DNA of 64,000 bases from CAXXIC01 sp049315325 (GCA_049315325.1 JBMOKJ010000008.1:57459-121458), one strand, 5' to 3'. Numbered from the stretch's first letter, positions 17,602 through 27,164 are shown. Numbers and translations: made by a program. The notes: generated by a model from the letters alone, not told the origin.

Positions 17602-19620
17602 CTATCCAAATTTGGCCTTCAGAAAGTCTTGTAGTTTAATAAGTTCATCGCGGTATTGAGCGGCCTCCATAAATTCAAGTTTCTTTGCTGCTTCTTGCAT
17701 CATCTTGCGAGTTTTTTCAATGGATTTCTCAAGTTGAGGTAGACTCATATATTTAATAATAGGGTCTGCAGCAACTGTTGACGAAGATTCTCTTTCCACA
17801 TAAACATTAGGATGCGATTTAGAGAATTCTTCTCCCAAAATTGAGTTCTTAGATTTAACAATCGCTTGGGGCGTTATTCCATTAATCTCATTGTATTTCA
17901 GCTGTTTATCTCTTCTTCGATTTGTTTCATCGATGGTTTTTCGCATACTTTCGGTGATTTTGTCTGCATACATAATCACTTTCCCATTCAAATTACGTGC
18001 AGCTCGACCAGCTGTTTGAGTTAAGGAGCGATGGGAGCGAAGGAACCCTTCCTTATCAGCATCAAGAATAGCTACTAACGAAACTTCCGGTAAATCGAGC
18101 CCTTCTCTCAATAGATTAACGCCAATCAATACATCGTGAATTCCATTTCGCAACTCCTCTAAAATACGAACACGATCGAGCGTATCGACGTCAGAATGGA
18201 TATAATTGCAGCGGAAATTCAATCGAAGGAGGTAGCTATTTAGCTCTTCTGCCATTCGTTTGGTCAGAGTCGTTATCAGCACTCGCTCATCTAGTTCAAC
18301 CCGTTGCTGTATTTCCTCCATCAAATCGTCAATTTGATTCAAACTTGGGCGTACCTCAATAATCGGATCCAACAACCCTGTTGGACGTATAACTTGTTCT
18401 ACAACAATGCCTTCCGACTTATTTAGCTCATAATCAGCAGGTGTAGCACTCACATATATAGTTTGATTTACAACTTCTTCAAACTCTTCGAACCGTAGTG
18501 GTCGGTTATCAATTGCTGCAGGAAGACGAAAACCGTACTCTACCAGATTGCGTTTACGTGAATTATCGCCGCCATACATTCCTCGAATTTGTGGAATGGT
18601 GACGTGACTTTCATCAATTACAACAAGGAAATTTTTAGGGAAATAGTCTAATAAGCAAAAGGGGCGAGTTCCAGGCAATCGTCCATCAAAATAGCGTGAA
18701 TAATTCTCGATACCCGAACAATGCCCGACTTCGCGAATCATTTCTAGGTCAAATGTTACTCGTTCATAAATTCGTTTGGCTTCGTACTCTTTTCCAATCG
18801 AATTGAAAAATTCAACCTGTTTGCCTAAATCCAACTCTATTTCGCCAATTGCTCTATTGAGTCGTTCTTTGGTGGTTACAAACAGATTCGCTGGATAAAT
18901 ATTGTAATTGTCTATAAATGAGGTGGTCATGCCACTAATTGGATCAACCGTTTCAATAGCCTCAATTTCATCACCCCAAAATATGACACGAACAATCACA
19001 TCCGAATAGGCAAGAAATATATCAATTGTATCGCCTTTTACTCTGAAATTACCGTTCTGTAAATCAACTTCATTTCGAGCGTAAAGGCTATCTACTAATG
19101 AACGTAGAAAAACGTTTCGAGTTATTTTCTGTCCTGAATGAATCGAAATCACATTGCTGTGAAAATCTTCGGGATTACCAATACCAAATAAACAAGAGAC
19201 AGATGATACCACTAAAACATCATTCCGACCAGAGAGTAGGGCAGAGGTAGTCGATAATCTTAGTTTCTCTAACTCTTGATTAATTGCCAAGTCCTTCTCA
19301 ATGTAAGTGTCAGATGTTGGCAAGTAGGCTTCTGGTTGATAGTAATCATAATATGAAACGAAATATTCTACAGCATTATCTGGAAAGAAACTTTTAAATT
19401 CGCCATACAACTGAGCTGCTAAAGTCTTGTTATGACTTAAAATAAGCGTTGGTTTCTGAACTCGCTCAATAATATTTGCGATAGTAAAAGTCTTACCCGA
19501 ACCGGTAACTCCAAGCAGAGTTTGATTCAGGTAGCCATCGTGAACTCCTTTTGTGAGTTGCTCAATTGCCTCAGGTTGGTCACCTGTGGGCTTATAAGGA
19601 GAAACAATTTTAAAATCCAT
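17602..19620 (-). CDS. uvrB: Excinuclease ABC subunit B
   Basis: UvrB is the damage-verifying helicase-like subunit of nucleotide excision repair, loaded by UvrA and partnering UvrC. The 672-aa length is full. Visible are Walker A LLGVTGSGKTFT (GVTGSGKT 37-44), the beta-hairpin region YYDYYQPEAYLPTSDTYIEKD (about 90-112), DESH (about 330) and motif VI TQTAGRAARN (about 535-545). The C-terminal UVR domain LEKSIEKTRKMMQEAAKKLE...AAQYRDEL (about 630-662) contacts UvrC. Its ATG overlaps the pspC stop by one base (TAATG), so it is translationally coupled to that gene. Confidence 0.98.
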   Translation of the reverse strand: MDFKIVSPYKPTGDQPEAIEQLTKGVHDGYLNQTLLGVTGSGKTFTIANIIERVQKPTLILSHNKTLAAQLYGEFKSFFPDNAVEYFVSYYDYYQPEAYLPTSDTYIEKDLAINQELEKLRLSTTSALLSGRNDVLVVSSVSCLFGIGNPEDFHSNVISIHSGQKITRNVFLRSLVDSLYARNEVDLQNGNFRVKGDTIDIFLAYSDVIVRVIFWGDEIEAIETVDPISGMTTSFIDNYNIYPANLFVTTKERLNRAIGEIELDLGKQVEFFNSIGKEYEAKRIYERVTFDLEMIREVGHCSGIENYSRYFDGRLPGTRPFCLLDYFPKNFLVVIDESHVTIPQIRGMYGGDNSRKRNLVEYGFRLPAAIDNRPLRFEEFEEVVNQTIYVSATPADYELNKSEGIVVEQVIRPTGLLDPIIEVRPSLNQIDDLMEEIQQRVELDERVLITTLTKRMAEELNSYLLRLNFRCNYIHSDVDTLDRVRILEELRNGIHDVLIGVNLLREGLDLPEVSLVAILDADKEGFLRSHRSLTQTAGRAARNLNGKVIMYADKITESMRKTIDETNRRRDKQLKYNEINGITPQAIVKSKNSILGEEFSKSHPNVYVERESSSTVAADPIIKYMSLPQLEKSIEKTRKMMQEAAKKLEFMEAAQYRDELIKLQDFLKAKFG

Positions 19621-19808
19621 TAATTAACTTTTGGCATAGCAAACCAAAGCACAATGTAGATTAACAATCCTGGAAAGCCAGCTGAGAAAATTGAAAGTAA
19701 AGCATATCCAATTCTTACCCATGTTGAATCGATATCAAAATATTCGGCTAATCCGCCGCAAACTCCAGCAATCAGTTTATCGTTTGATCTTCTAAGTTTC
19801 TTTTCCAT
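19620..19808 (-). CDS. PspC-domain small membrane protein
   Basis: A 62-aa protein consisting of just one PspC domain. It has the signature KLRRSNDKLIAGVCGGLAEYFDIDSTWVRI (residues 3-32), followed by a hydrophobic segment containing GFPGLLIYIVLWFAMP. PspC proteins are membrane-stress-associated in enterobacteria; stand-alone PspC-only proteins are common in Bacteroidetes and poorly characterised. It lies directly upstream of uvrB, with a TAATG overlap, and is divergent from the DUF2027-Smr gene. Confidence 0.9.
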   Translation of the reverse strand: MEKKLRRSNDKLIAGVCGGLAEYFDIDSTWVRIGYALLSIFSAGFPGLLIYIVLWFAMPKVN

Positions 19809-19839
19809 ACTGTAAGCAATTAATGGTTTGACTACTATA

Positions 19840-19847
19840 CAAAAATA
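19840..19847 (-). promoter_or_regulatory. Putative -7 element for pspC-uvrB
   Basis: TATTTTTG on the minus strand matches TAnnTTTG, 31 bases from the pspC start. A TTG equivalent is present but at a long spacing (25 bases). Confidence 0.45.
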
Positions 19848-19900
19848 ACACTAATTTTCTATATAGTATGTCCAATCTGGCAATTTTCATGGCATAATAG

Positions 19901-19932
19901 TTGGTTTAACTACGAAGATTAACCTACCTTTG
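19901..19932 (+). promoter_or_regulatory. Promoter of the DUF2027-Smr / metY unit
   Basis: TTG (19901-19903), 21-base spacer, TACCTTTG (19925-19932), a full match to TAnnTTTG. The ATG follows 25 bases later. Confidence 0.6.
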
Positions 19933-19957
19933 TACTTACATAAATATTTTATTCAAA

Positions 19958-20992
19958 ATGATTCTAAAAATTGGTGATAAAGTACGTTTTCTAAATTCAG
20001 TTGGCGGTGGAACAATCAAGCGTTTCATCAGCAAAGAACTGGTTGCTGTAGAAGAGGAAGACGGTTTTGAAACACCTGTTTTGATAAAAGAATGTGTTGT
20101 TATTGAGCCTGTTAGAAATTCGACCCCATCGCAAACCGAGTCTCGTAAGACGGAAAAATCCAATTCCGTTATGCCTGCTCAACAGATTGTTGAAACAAAA
20201 AATGGCGATGAAATGAACGTGGCTTTGGCTTTTCTCCCAATGGATGAAAAGAATATTCAAACTACTGATTATGAACTTTTCTTAGTAAATGATAGCAATT
20301 ATTTCTTGCAATTTAATTATTTAAGTTTGCAAGGAAAGGGTTGGATTCTTCGCCATTCAGCTATAGTTGAACCAAATCAACAATTGTTTATAGAGGAGAT
20401 ATCGAAACTCAATTTAAATGACATCGAACATATTTGTGTGCAATTATTAGCATACAAACGAAATAAATTATTTGATTTAAAAGAATCTATTTCAGTAGAA
20501 TTCCGAATTGACGCGGTTAAATTCTATAAGCTACATAGTTTCCAAGAAAACGACTATTTCGAAGATAAGGCAATGTTGCTTTACATTGTTAAGAAAGACA
20601 AAGCGATTCAGCAAATTTCGATCAATTCAAACGAACTATTACATGCCTTAAGCTCTAAGGGTGACTTTAAACTCCCTGTAAAACAACAAAATAGAGAAGT
20701 TATAACAACAAATGTTTTAGAAATCGATTTACACGCTTCTCAATTGCTTGACTCAACTTCAGGTATGAATAATTCTGAAATTCTTCAAGTTCAGCTGGAC
20801 AAATTTCGTTCTGTCATGAATGAAAATCTCAAAAATAAAGGCAAAAAGGTAGTTTTTATACACGGAAAAGGGGAGGGCGTCTTACGAAAGGCAATTCTCG
20901 ATGAATTAAAGCAAAAATACAAATCATGTCAGTTCCAAGATGCTTCTTTCAGAGAATATGGTTTTGGAGCCACGATGATAATTATTAAATAA
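19958..20992 (+). CDS. DUF2027 and Smr domain protein
   Basis: 344 aa in three parts. The N-terminal DUF2027-type region (about 1-75) starts MILKIGDKVRFLNSVGGGTIKRFISKELVAVEEEDGFETPV, a small SH3-like fold, and is followed by a linker. A beta-rich middle domain occupies about 85-240. The C-terminal Smr domain (about 250-344) has LEIDLHA and VVFIHGKGEGVLRKAIL, the two hallmark motifs (DLH and HGxGxG). Smr domains nick or bind nucleic acids in MutS2 and related proteins. Because no MutS part is present, its substrate is unknown. It has its own promoter; metY starts 17 bases after its stop. Confidence 0.9.
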   Translation: MILKIGDKVRFLNSVGGGTIKRFISKELVAVEEEDGFETPVLIKECVVIEPVRNSTPSQTESRKTEKSNSVMPAQQIVETKNGDEMNVALAFLPMDEKNIQTTDYELFLVNDSNYFLQFNYLSLQGKGWILRHSAIVEPNQQLFIEEISKLNLNDIEHICVQLLAYKRNKLFDLKESISVEFRIDAVKFYKLHSFQENDYFEDKAMLLYIVKKDKAIQQISINSNELLHALSSKGDFKLPVKQQNREVITTNVLEIDLHASQLLDSTSGMNNSEILQVQLDKFRSVMNENLKNKGKKVVFIHGKGEGVLRKAILDELKQKYKSCQFQDASFREYGFGATMIIIK

Positions 20993-21009
20993 ATTTCGAA
21001 TCAAGCAAG

Positions 21010-22260
21010 ATGAAAACTGATAAATCAGAACTTAAAAAAGGATTCACCACTAGAATTATACATACAGAGTATGCTCGTCAAGATGCTTACAATTCATTGC
21101 AAATACCTATATACGAGAATGTTGCATTTGAATTTAAGACTGCAGAAGATATGGCAATTGCATTTACAAGCGTAGATGCAGCACCTGCTTACTCCAGAAT
21201 TGCAAACCCGACAGTTGAAGGATTTGAGAGACGAGTTGCAGAAATCACTGGTGCAATCGGGGTGATGGCCGTAAATTCAGGTATGGCTGCAATTTCAAGC
21301 ACTTTTATCGAGTTGGCTTCAGCCGGCAGTAACATTGTGACATCGGCTCACCTTTTTGGCAACACCTTCGGCTTTTTCAAAAATACACTAGCACCCTTTA
21401 ATGTAGAGGTTCGATTTGTTGATTTGCTTGACCTTAAAGCCGTTGATGAGGCTATTGATGAACACACTTGCGCGCTCTTTCTCGAGGTTTTAACTAATCC
21501 TCATTTAGAAGTGGCAAATATTTCAGAACTTGCTCAAATAGCTCATAATAAAGGAGTTCCATTGGTGGCAGATACGACTGTCGTACCTTTTGTATGTTTT
21601 AATGCGGGCCAGTTTGGCGTTGATATTGAGATCGTATCTAGCACCAAATATATTTCGGGTGGAGGAACGAGTCTAGGCGGTTTAATCATCGATCATGGAC
21701 AATTTGATTGGAGCAAATCGAAAAAGATTGCTCCGATGGCTCAGCAATTTGGAGAAAAAGCTTTCACCATGAAACTTCGGAAAGAGATACATCGAACTAT
21801 GGGATCATATATGTCTGCACACTCCGCAAATATGCAATCATTGGGTTTAGAAACGATGGAAATCCGATACAAGCGCTCATCTGAATCTTGCAATTTTGTA
21901 GCTCATAGTCTTTTATCAATCAGAGAAATCCAATCTGTCAATTATACCGGATTTGATTCAAATCAATTTTATGCAATAAGTCTCGCACAATTTGGTAAGA
22001 ATCCAAGTTCAATGTTGACATTTCGACTTGAATCTAAAGAAGCATGTTTCACCTTCTTAAATCGACTTAAGTTTATAAAACGTGCAACAAATTTATTTGA
22101 CAATCGAACATTAATTATTCACCCCGCATCTACTATATATGGTAATTATACTGCCGAAGTACGTGCGCAAATGGGAATAGATGATAGAGATATTCGCTTG
22201 TCAATTGGTTTGGAAGATCCAAACGATTTACTGAATGATATAAAACAAGCTCTTGCATAA
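21010..22260 (+). CDS. metY: O-acetylhomoserine sulfhydrylase-type Cys/Met metabolism PLP enzyme
   Basis: A 416-aa PLP-dependent enzyme of the Cys/Met metabolism family. Markers are AYSRIANPTVEGFERRVAEITGA (about 57-79), GMAAISSTFIELASAG (about 93), LFLEVLTNPHLEVANI, VADTTVVPF and the PLP-lysine site SSTKYISGGGTSLGG (about 212-226). The fold ends with HPASTIYGNYTAEVRAQMGIDDRDIRLSIGLEDPNDLLNDI. The overall pattern favours O-acetylhomoserine sulfhydrylase (MetY), which makes homocysteine from sulfide. Cystathionine gamma-synthase is the alternative. A perfect palindromic terminator follows. A PatB-type lyase converges on it, so two sulfur amino-acid genes are end to end. Confidence 0.82.
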   Translation: MKTDKSELKKGFTTRIIHTEYARQDAYNSLQIPIYENVAFEFKTAEDMAIAFTSVDAAPAYSRIANPTVEGFERRVAEITGAIGVMAVNSGMAAISSTFIELASAGSNIVTSAHLFGNTFGFFKNTLAPFNVEVRFVDLLDLKAVDEAIDEHTCALFLEVLTNPHLEVANISELAQIAHNKGVPLVADTTVVPFVCFNAGQFGVDIEIVSSTKYISGGGTSLGGLIIDHGQFDWSKSKKIAPMAQQFGEKAFTMKLRKEIHRTMGSYMSAHSANMQSLGLETMEIRYKRSSESCNFVAHSLLSIREIQSVNYTGFDSNQFYAISLAQFGKNPSSMLTFRLESKEACFTFLNRLKFIKRATNLFDNRTLIIHPASTIYGNYTAEVRAQMGIDDRDIRLSIGLEDPNDLLNDIKQALA

Positions 22261-22296
22261 AAAAATCCTGTTCAATAATTATTGAACAGGATTTTT
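22261..22296. terminator. Bidirectional terminator, perfect 36-bp palindrome
   Basis: Arms AAAAATCCTGTTCAATAA and its exact complement with no spacer; T-runs on both sides. Shared by convergent metY and the PatB-like gene. Confidence 0.93.
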
Positions 22297-22300
22297 TTTA

Positions 22301-23479
22301 TTATATATATTTAGAAAAAGCTAATTTCATCCTTTTCATTGCTTCTTCGAGAATTAGTCTTGAGCACCCAATATTGATACGTTGATAGCCTTCTCCACCA
22401 GGTCCAAAGCTGGGTCCATCATTTAGTGCTAACTTGCACTCTTCGATCAGAATTCGTCGTATTTCTCTATCTGATATACCTAATTTGCTGAAATCCAGCC
22501 ATATTAAGAAAGATGCTTCAGGAAGAATAACCTTTATCTGTGGCAGATTGTCGTTAAAATAGTGATAAATATAATCAATATTTCCTTGAATATATGCCAA
22601 CATTTGATTAAGCCAATCCTCTCCATTTTCATAAGCTGATCTTAATGCTGTATATGCAAAAATATTACCACTCGCAATCTCAGATGCTTCTATCTGTTTT
22701 TGAAATCTAAATCTTATATCTTTATTAGGTATTAAATAAGTGGCGGAAACTAAGCCTGCAATATTGAATGTTTTGCTTGGTGCAATCAAAGTAATACTAT
22801 TGTTAATAGCAAAATCAGAGACAGTAGGGAAGAGGAGGTGCTTGTGTCCAGAGTGTGCCAAATCAGCATGAATTTCGTCAGAAACAATCAAGACACTTTT
22901 CCTGTGGCATATTTCAGCTAATTTGTAAAGTTCCTCTTTACTCCAGATACGTCCACCAGGATTGTGTGGACTACACAACAATAGCATCTTTGTTTTCTCA
23001 TCAATTGAATTTTCGAGAGAATCGAAGTCCATTTTATATTGACCATCATCCATAACAAGTTGATTATAAACAATTTCTCTATCATTGTTTGTAATCATAC
23101 TCATAAATGGGGGATAAATTGGAGGTTGAATTACAATCTTATCACCTGGATTAGTAAATGCCCGAATCGCCACAACAATGGCCGGTAGTATTCCTGGACT
23201 AAAACCCAACCAACTCGAATCGACTTCGCACTGATGACGATTTTTTAACCACTTTACAATCGGCTGAAAAAAATCAGCATTTCTTACCGTATAACCAAGC
23301 ACCTCGTGCTGAGCACGTTGACGAATTGCATCGATTATAAAATCAGGACTTTTAAAATCCATATCGGCTACCCACAATGGAATTAATTCATCAGCGCCAA
23401 ATCTTGCTTTTAGTAGATCAACTTTATAGGTGGATGTTCCTTTACGATCTACGATTTCATCAAAATTATATTTTTTCAT
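22301..23479 (-). CDS. PatB/MalY-type PLP aminotransferase or cystathionine beta-lyase
   Basis: A 392-aa fold-type I PLP enzyme. The N-terminus (YNFDEIVDRKGTSTYKVD..ELIPLWVADMDFKSPDFI) is typical of the PatB/MalY branch. Other landmarks are SPGILPAIVVAIRAFTNPGDKIVIQPPIYPPF (about 90-120), CSPHNPGGRIW, VSDEIHADL, and the PLP lysine in SKTFNIAGL (about 235). PatB/MalY members cleave cystathionine to homocysteine, or cysteine, or act as transaminases. Proximity to metY, convergent across one terminator, supports a sulfur amino-acid role by inference. Substrate specificity is not settled by sequence. Confidence 0.88.
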   Translation of the reverse strand: MKKYNFDEIVDRKGTSTYKVDLLKARFGADELIPLWVADMDFKSPDFIIDAIRQRAQHEVLGYTVRNADFFQPIVKWLKNRHQCEVDSSWLGFSPGILPAIVVAIRAFTNPGDKIVIQPPIYPPFMSMITNNDREIVYNQLVMDDGQYKMDFDSLENSIDEKTKMLLLCSPHNPGGRIWSKEELYKLAEICHRKSVLIVSDEIHADLAHSGHKHLLFPTVSDFAINNSITLIAPSKTFNIAGLVSATYLIPNKDIRFRFQKQIEASEIASGNIFAYTALRSAYENGEDWLNQMLAYIQGNIDYIYHYFNDNLPQIKVILPEASFLIWLDFSKLGISDREIRRILIEECKLALNDGPSFGPGGEGYQRINIGCSRLILEEAMKRMKLAFSKYI

Positions 23480-23565
23480 TTTTCTGAATTGAAAGGTATT
23501 ATAGTAGGAGTTATCTCATTATTCAATCATATTGATAAATTCAATTCAATAACGCTGAAATAGAA

Positions 23566-23616
23566 GATGTTATATTTTATATTTAACATAATAGTAATTA
23601 TATAACAAATAACATC
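23566..23616. promoter_or_regulatory. Inverted repeat upstream of patB-like gene
   Basis: Arms GATGTTAT (23566-23573) and ATAACATC (23609-23616) enclose an AT-rich stretch with nested GTTATAT / ATATAAC. It lies in the gap between dapA and the patB-like gene, about 90-140 bases upstream of the patB start. It is a candidate operator, unproven. Confidence 0.35.
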
Positions 23617-23649
23617 ATATTTTTTTCAAACACTGATCCCCAAATAAAA

Positions 23650-23671
23650 AAGTCCGAAATCAATCGGACTT
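23650..23671 (-). terminator. Rho-independent terminator after dapA
   Basis: AAGTCCGA / TCGGACTT, 8-bp stem with 6-base loop. On the minus strand it is followed by TTTTTAT. It lies 8 bases past the dapA stop. Confidence 0.88.
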
Positions 23672-23679
23672 TAATTATT

Positions 23680-24573
23680 CTAACACTTGATATTCAAATC
23701 TTGAAGCACAGCCCGAATTTTTTCGTATGTGGTCATTCGAGTTGGAACCAAAGGCAATCTCAAATAGTTTTCTATGTAACCCATTGTGTGTAACATTGTT
23801 TTAACTCCAGCTGGATTTCCATCCACAAAAAGTAAATCAATCAGTTCTGTAAATTTATGATGAATTTGTAATGCACTTGCATAATCTCCATTTAAGGCAA
23901 GTCGCACCATTTTACTAAACTCTTTTGGAAAAGCATTACCAATAACAGAAATTACACCAACCGCCCCTAACGTTATAAGAGGGAAAGTAATTCCATCATC
24001 ACCAGATATCACCATAAAATCTTTTGGTTTCGATTTGATGATTTCATCCATTTGTGTAATATTACCTGATGCTTCTTTTATTGCAACTACGTTTTGGAAG
24101 TTTCTTGCAATGCGAAGTGTCGTCTCGGCCGTCATATTTACGCCAGTTCGTCCCGGAACATTATATAATATAATTGGAATTTTTGTCGCTTCTGAAACTT
24201 TGCTATAGTGCTGATATATACCCTCTTGCGTGGGTTTATTATAGTAAGGAACAACCGATAAAACCGCATCTATTCCATCAAAATCAGTCGTTTTTAATTG
24301 TTCCACTACAGACTTAGTGCAATTGCCACCTACACCCAATACAACAGGTATTTTACCATTTACTCTATTAACTACAAATTTTGTGATCTCTTTTTTTTCT
24401 CCTTCAGTCAAAGTCGGAGTCTCAGCAGTCGTGCCAAGTACCACTAAATAATCGGTTTCGTTTCGAAGCTGAAAATCAACCAATTTACCCAAAGCCGTAA
24501 AGTCTATGGATTCATCCTCTTTAAATGGAGTAATTAGGGCCACTCCCATCCCTTTTAATTTTTGTTGTATCAT
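23680..24573 (-). CDS. dapA: 4-hydroxy-tetrahydrodipicolinate synthase
   Basis: Condenses pyruvate with aspartate semialdehyde, the first committed step of lysine and diaminopimelate synthesis. The 297-aa (beta/alpha)8 barrel shows GVALITPFKEDESIDF at the N-terminus, LGTTAETPTLTEGEK (the usual TTGES loop, here TTAET), VVPYYNKPTQEGIYQHY with the proton-relay Tyr, NVPGRTGVNM, and the Schiff-base lysine in VAIKEASGN (about 160-168). Its ATG overlaps the upstream DUF6913 stop as ATGA, so it is coupled as the last gene of ligA-DUF6913-dapA. A terminator follows. Confidence 0.97.
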   Translation of the reverse strand: MIQQKLKGMGVALITPFKEDESIDFTALGKLVDFQLRNETDYLVVLGTTAETPTLTEGEKKEITKFVVNRVNGKIPVVLGVGGNCTKSVVEQLKTTDFDGIDAVLSVVPYYNKPTQEGIYQHYSKVSEATKIPIILYNVPGRTGVNMTAETTLRIARNFQNVVAIKEASGNITQMDEIIKSKPKDFMVISGDDGITFPLITLGAVGVISVIGNAFPKEFSKMVRLALNGDYASALQIHHKFTELIDLLFVDGNPAGVKTMLHTMGYIENYLRLPLVPTRMTTYEKIRAVLQDLNIKC

Positions 24574-25109
24574 AATTGTGGAACGATTCTTGGTCGTTTA
24601 CTTTTCAATTTGCGAAGATAAAACAATATCTGCTGACAAAGAAATTTGCTGTCAACATTTTTTGGAACTTCTAGTATAAAATCGTAAAGTTTGAAATCAG
24701 AAACCTCTAAACCAACTTTTAATACATCACCCTTCTGAGACATTAAGTAATTAATTGGAAGAAATTTGCCTCTCGTAATATCAATTAATAAATCGCTCCC
24801 CGTTATAATCCGATTAAATTCAGCAACAATGGCTTCTTTAGGCTTTCCAAGAAATGTCAGTTCATTGGAGGAAAATAGATATCCCTCCTCACCTTGAATT
24901 AATCGCTTTTTATCTCCATTATAACCAACTAATGATACGCTACAATTAGCTAAACATAATATTGATTTAAGCTCTATAGATTGCTTATAATCAGATAGTT
25001 CATAAATTATTGTAACGTTTGATAGCTCACTGAAATCGGTGAAATTTCTATGGTTTTTCGAAGCTCTAAGATTGGCTAAAATCTCTTTTTTGATAAAGTA
25101 AGTAAGCAT
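24570..25109 (-). CDS. DUF6913-type protein, function unknown
   Basis: A 179-aa protein with no signal peptide or membrane segment. It looks alpha/beta: an N-terminal basic helix (FIKKEILANLRASKNHRN), alternating strands with NVTIIYEL and CLANCSVSLVGYNGDKK, a GEEGYLFSSNELTFLGKP segment, then DLLIDITRG and a basic tail KLKSKRPRIVPQL. I recognise it as the Bacteroidetes-restricted family usually found between ligA and dapA (DUF6913). It lies 8 bases after ligA and overlaps dapA by 4, so it is translationally embedded in the operon. Function is not known. Confidence 0.8.
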   Translation of the reverse strand: MLTYFIKKEILANLRASKNHRNFTDFSELSNVTIIYELSDYKQSIELKSILCLANCSVSLVGYNGDKKRLIQGEEGYLFSSNELTFLGKPKEAIVAEFNRIITGSDLLIDITRGKFLPINYLMSQKGDVLKVGLEVSDFKLYDFILEVPKNVDSKFLCQQILFYLRKLKSKRPRIVPQL

Positions 25110-25117
25110 AAAATTGG

Positions 25118-27118
25118 CTAATTAATCAGATTTAGAAACTCATTCTCAGTAATAATTTTTACACCTAATTTTTGTGCCTTTTCCAATTTAGATGGCCCCA
25201 TGTTATCTCCTGCAAGAATGTAATCTGTTTTTGCGGAAACGGATCCAACATTTTTTCCACCATTTTGCTCTATTATATCTTTATATTGGTCTCTTGAATG
25301 GAGATTAAAAACGCCGCTTATCACAAACGATTTTCCTTCTAATCTGTTAGAAATTAACAGGTTATTTGTATTATTCACCTCTAATTGCAGGCCAATAATT
25401 CTAAGCTCATCAATCATTTGAAGATGTTTTTCGATTGAAAAATAGCTTTTCACACTTTGGGCAATTCGTTCTCCAATCTCGTCAACAGTCACCAACTCAT
25501 TTTCTTGAGCATCAACTAATGCATCGATGTTTTTGAATGCCTTTGCAAGCTTTTTTGCAACAGTTTCCCCGACATACCTTATGCCCAATGCAAACAAAAC
25601 TCTTTCGAACGGAACTTCTTTTGATTTTTCGAGTCCAATCATCAGATTATCAGCTGATTTAGTGCCAAATCGTTCCAATCTTGAAATCAAATTTCTATCC
25701 AATTTGTATAAATCAGCCACAGTATGAATGTAACCTAACCTATAAAAGAGATCAATTGTTTCACTACCTAAGCCATCGATATTCATTGCTTTCCGGCTGA
25801 TGAAGTGCTCTATTTTTCCCTTAATTTGTGGTGGGCAACCAAGATCATTTGGGCAGTAGTGTGCAGCTTCACCTTCAATTCTGACTAATTTAGTCTGGCA
25901 TTCAGGGCAAAACTCTATAAATTTTATCTTATTTTCGGCTTGTTCTCTAAAGTTAAGGTCAACCCTGGTAATTTTGGGGATAATTTCACCTCCTTTTTCT
26001 ACAAAGACAAAATCACCCAGATGCAAATCAAGTGCTTCAATAATATCGGAATTGTGCAAAGAAGCTCTTTTGACCACTGTGCCTGAAAGTAAAATAGGCT
26101 CAAGATTTGCAACCGGTGTAACCGTGCCAGTTCTTCCTACTTGATAATCTATTGAATTTAAGCGAGTTGATGCTTCTTCGGCCTTGAACTTATAAGCAAC
26201 AGCCCACCGAGGGGACTTAGCAGTAAACCCAAGCATTTCCTGCTGCTTAAGCGAATTTACTTTCAAAACGATACCATCAGTTGCTACAGGCAAATTCTTC
26301 CTTTCTAAATCCCAATACTCTATGAAATTGAAAACTTCGTCAATTGTTTTACATAACCGAGTGGCCCCCGAAATCTTAAATCCCCATGATTGAGCAAATT
26401 GCAGATTTTTAAGATGTTGATCTGATGGTAGATTTTCACCTAACATATAGTATAGGTAGGCATCCAATTTTCGTTCTGCTACAGTTGCTGAATTTTGAAG
26501 TTTAAGAGTACCAGATGCAGCATTTCTTGGATTTGCAAACAGTTGTTCTTCAGCAAGTTCACGCTCTTTATTTAATCCGTTAAATACATCCCACGACATC
26601 AGTATTTCGCCTCGTATTTCAAACTCAGAAGGGAAGTTTGTGCCTTGTAGCTTCAATGGAATAGTTCGAATTGTTTTAACATTTTCTGTGACATCGTCAC
26701 CTTTTTCACCATCACCACGTGTTAAAGCCTGATGCAACTCTCCATTGATGTAGGTTAATGATATGGAGGTACCATCGTACTTCAATTCACATACAATCTC
26801 AAATTCGCTCTCTATCAATTTGTGTACTCTATCAAAAAATTCAGATACCTCTTCTTTTGAGTAAGTATTTGATAAAGAGAGCATTGGATACTTATGATTA
26901 AACTGCTTAAACGATTTTGAAACATCACTACCTACACGAAGTGTGGGTGAGTTTTTGTCAAAATATTGAGGGTTTTGAGTCTCCAATTCAACAAGTTCCT
27001 TTAATTTCAGATCGAATTCATAATCCGAAATCAATGGAGCATTCAAAACATAGTAGTTGTGATTGTGTTTGTGGAGCTCTTGTCGAAGAGATTCTATTTT
27101 TTCTTTAATACTTTCCAT
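25118..27118 (-). CDS. ligA: NAD-dependent DNA ligase LigA
   Basis: Seals nicks during replication and repair using NAD+. With the ATG at 27118 the protein is 666 aa. The adenylation lysine is in ELKYDGTS (Lys about 113). The OB fold is followed by a four-Cys zinc finger (CPECQ...CPNDLGCPPQ, about 405-432), helix-hairpin-helix repeats (NIDGLGSETIDLFYRLGYI...), and a C-terminal BRCT domain (about 590-666, LEGKSFVISGVFN). A TTG six codons upstream (27136) is possible in frame but falls inside the promoter -7 element, so I reject it. First gene of ligA-DUF6913-dapA. Confidence 0.98.
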   Translation of the reverse strand: MESIKEKIESLRQELHKHNHNYYVLNAPLISDYEFDLKLKELVELETQNPQYFDKNSPTLRVGSDVSKSFKQFNHKYPMLSLSNTYSKEEVSEFFDRVHKLIESEFEIVCELKYDGTSISLTYINGELHQALTRGDGEKGDDVTENVKTIRTIPLKLQGTNFPSEFEIRGEILMSWDVFNGLNKERELAEEQLFANPRNAASGTLKLQNSATVAERKLDAYLYYMLGENLPSDQHLKNLQFAQSWGFKISGATRLCKTIDEVFNFIEYWDLERKNLPVATDGIVLKVNSLKQQEMLGFTAKSPRWAVAYKFKAEEASTRLNSIDYQVGRTGTVTPVANLEPILLSGTVVKRASLHNSDIIEALDLHLGDFVFVEKGGEIIPKITRVDLNFREQAENKIKFIEFCPECQTKLVRIEGEAAHYCPNDLGCPPQIKGKIEHFISRKAMNIDGLGSETIDLFYRLGYIHTVADLYKLDRNLISRLERFGTKSADNLMIGLEKSKEVPFERVLFALGIRYVGETVAKKLAKAFKNIDALVDAQENELVTVDEIGERIAQSVKSYFSIEKHLQMIDELRIIGLQLEVNNTNNLLISNRLEGKSFVISGVFNLHSRDQYKDIIEQNGGKNVGSVSAKTDYILAGDNMGPSKLEKAQKLGVKIITENEFLNLIN

Positions 27119-27133
27119 AGGTCGCGATTGATG

Positions 27134-27164
27134 CAAATATATGAAAATAGCGCGAAAATAGCAA
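27134..27164 (-). promoter_or_regulatory. Promoter of ligA operon
   Basis: On the minus strand: TTG (27164-27162), 20-base spacer, TATATTTG (27141-27134), matching TAnnTTTG. The start codon at 27118 gives a very short leader. Confidence 0.62.

Noticed and set aside
20993..21009. SAM riboswitch ahead of metY
   Set aside because: Only 17 bases separate it from the Smr gene; no room for an aptamer.
27119..27136. TTG start extending LigA by six residues
   Set aside because: The codon lies within the -7 element of the ligA promoter; the ATG at 27118 gives the standard N-terminus.
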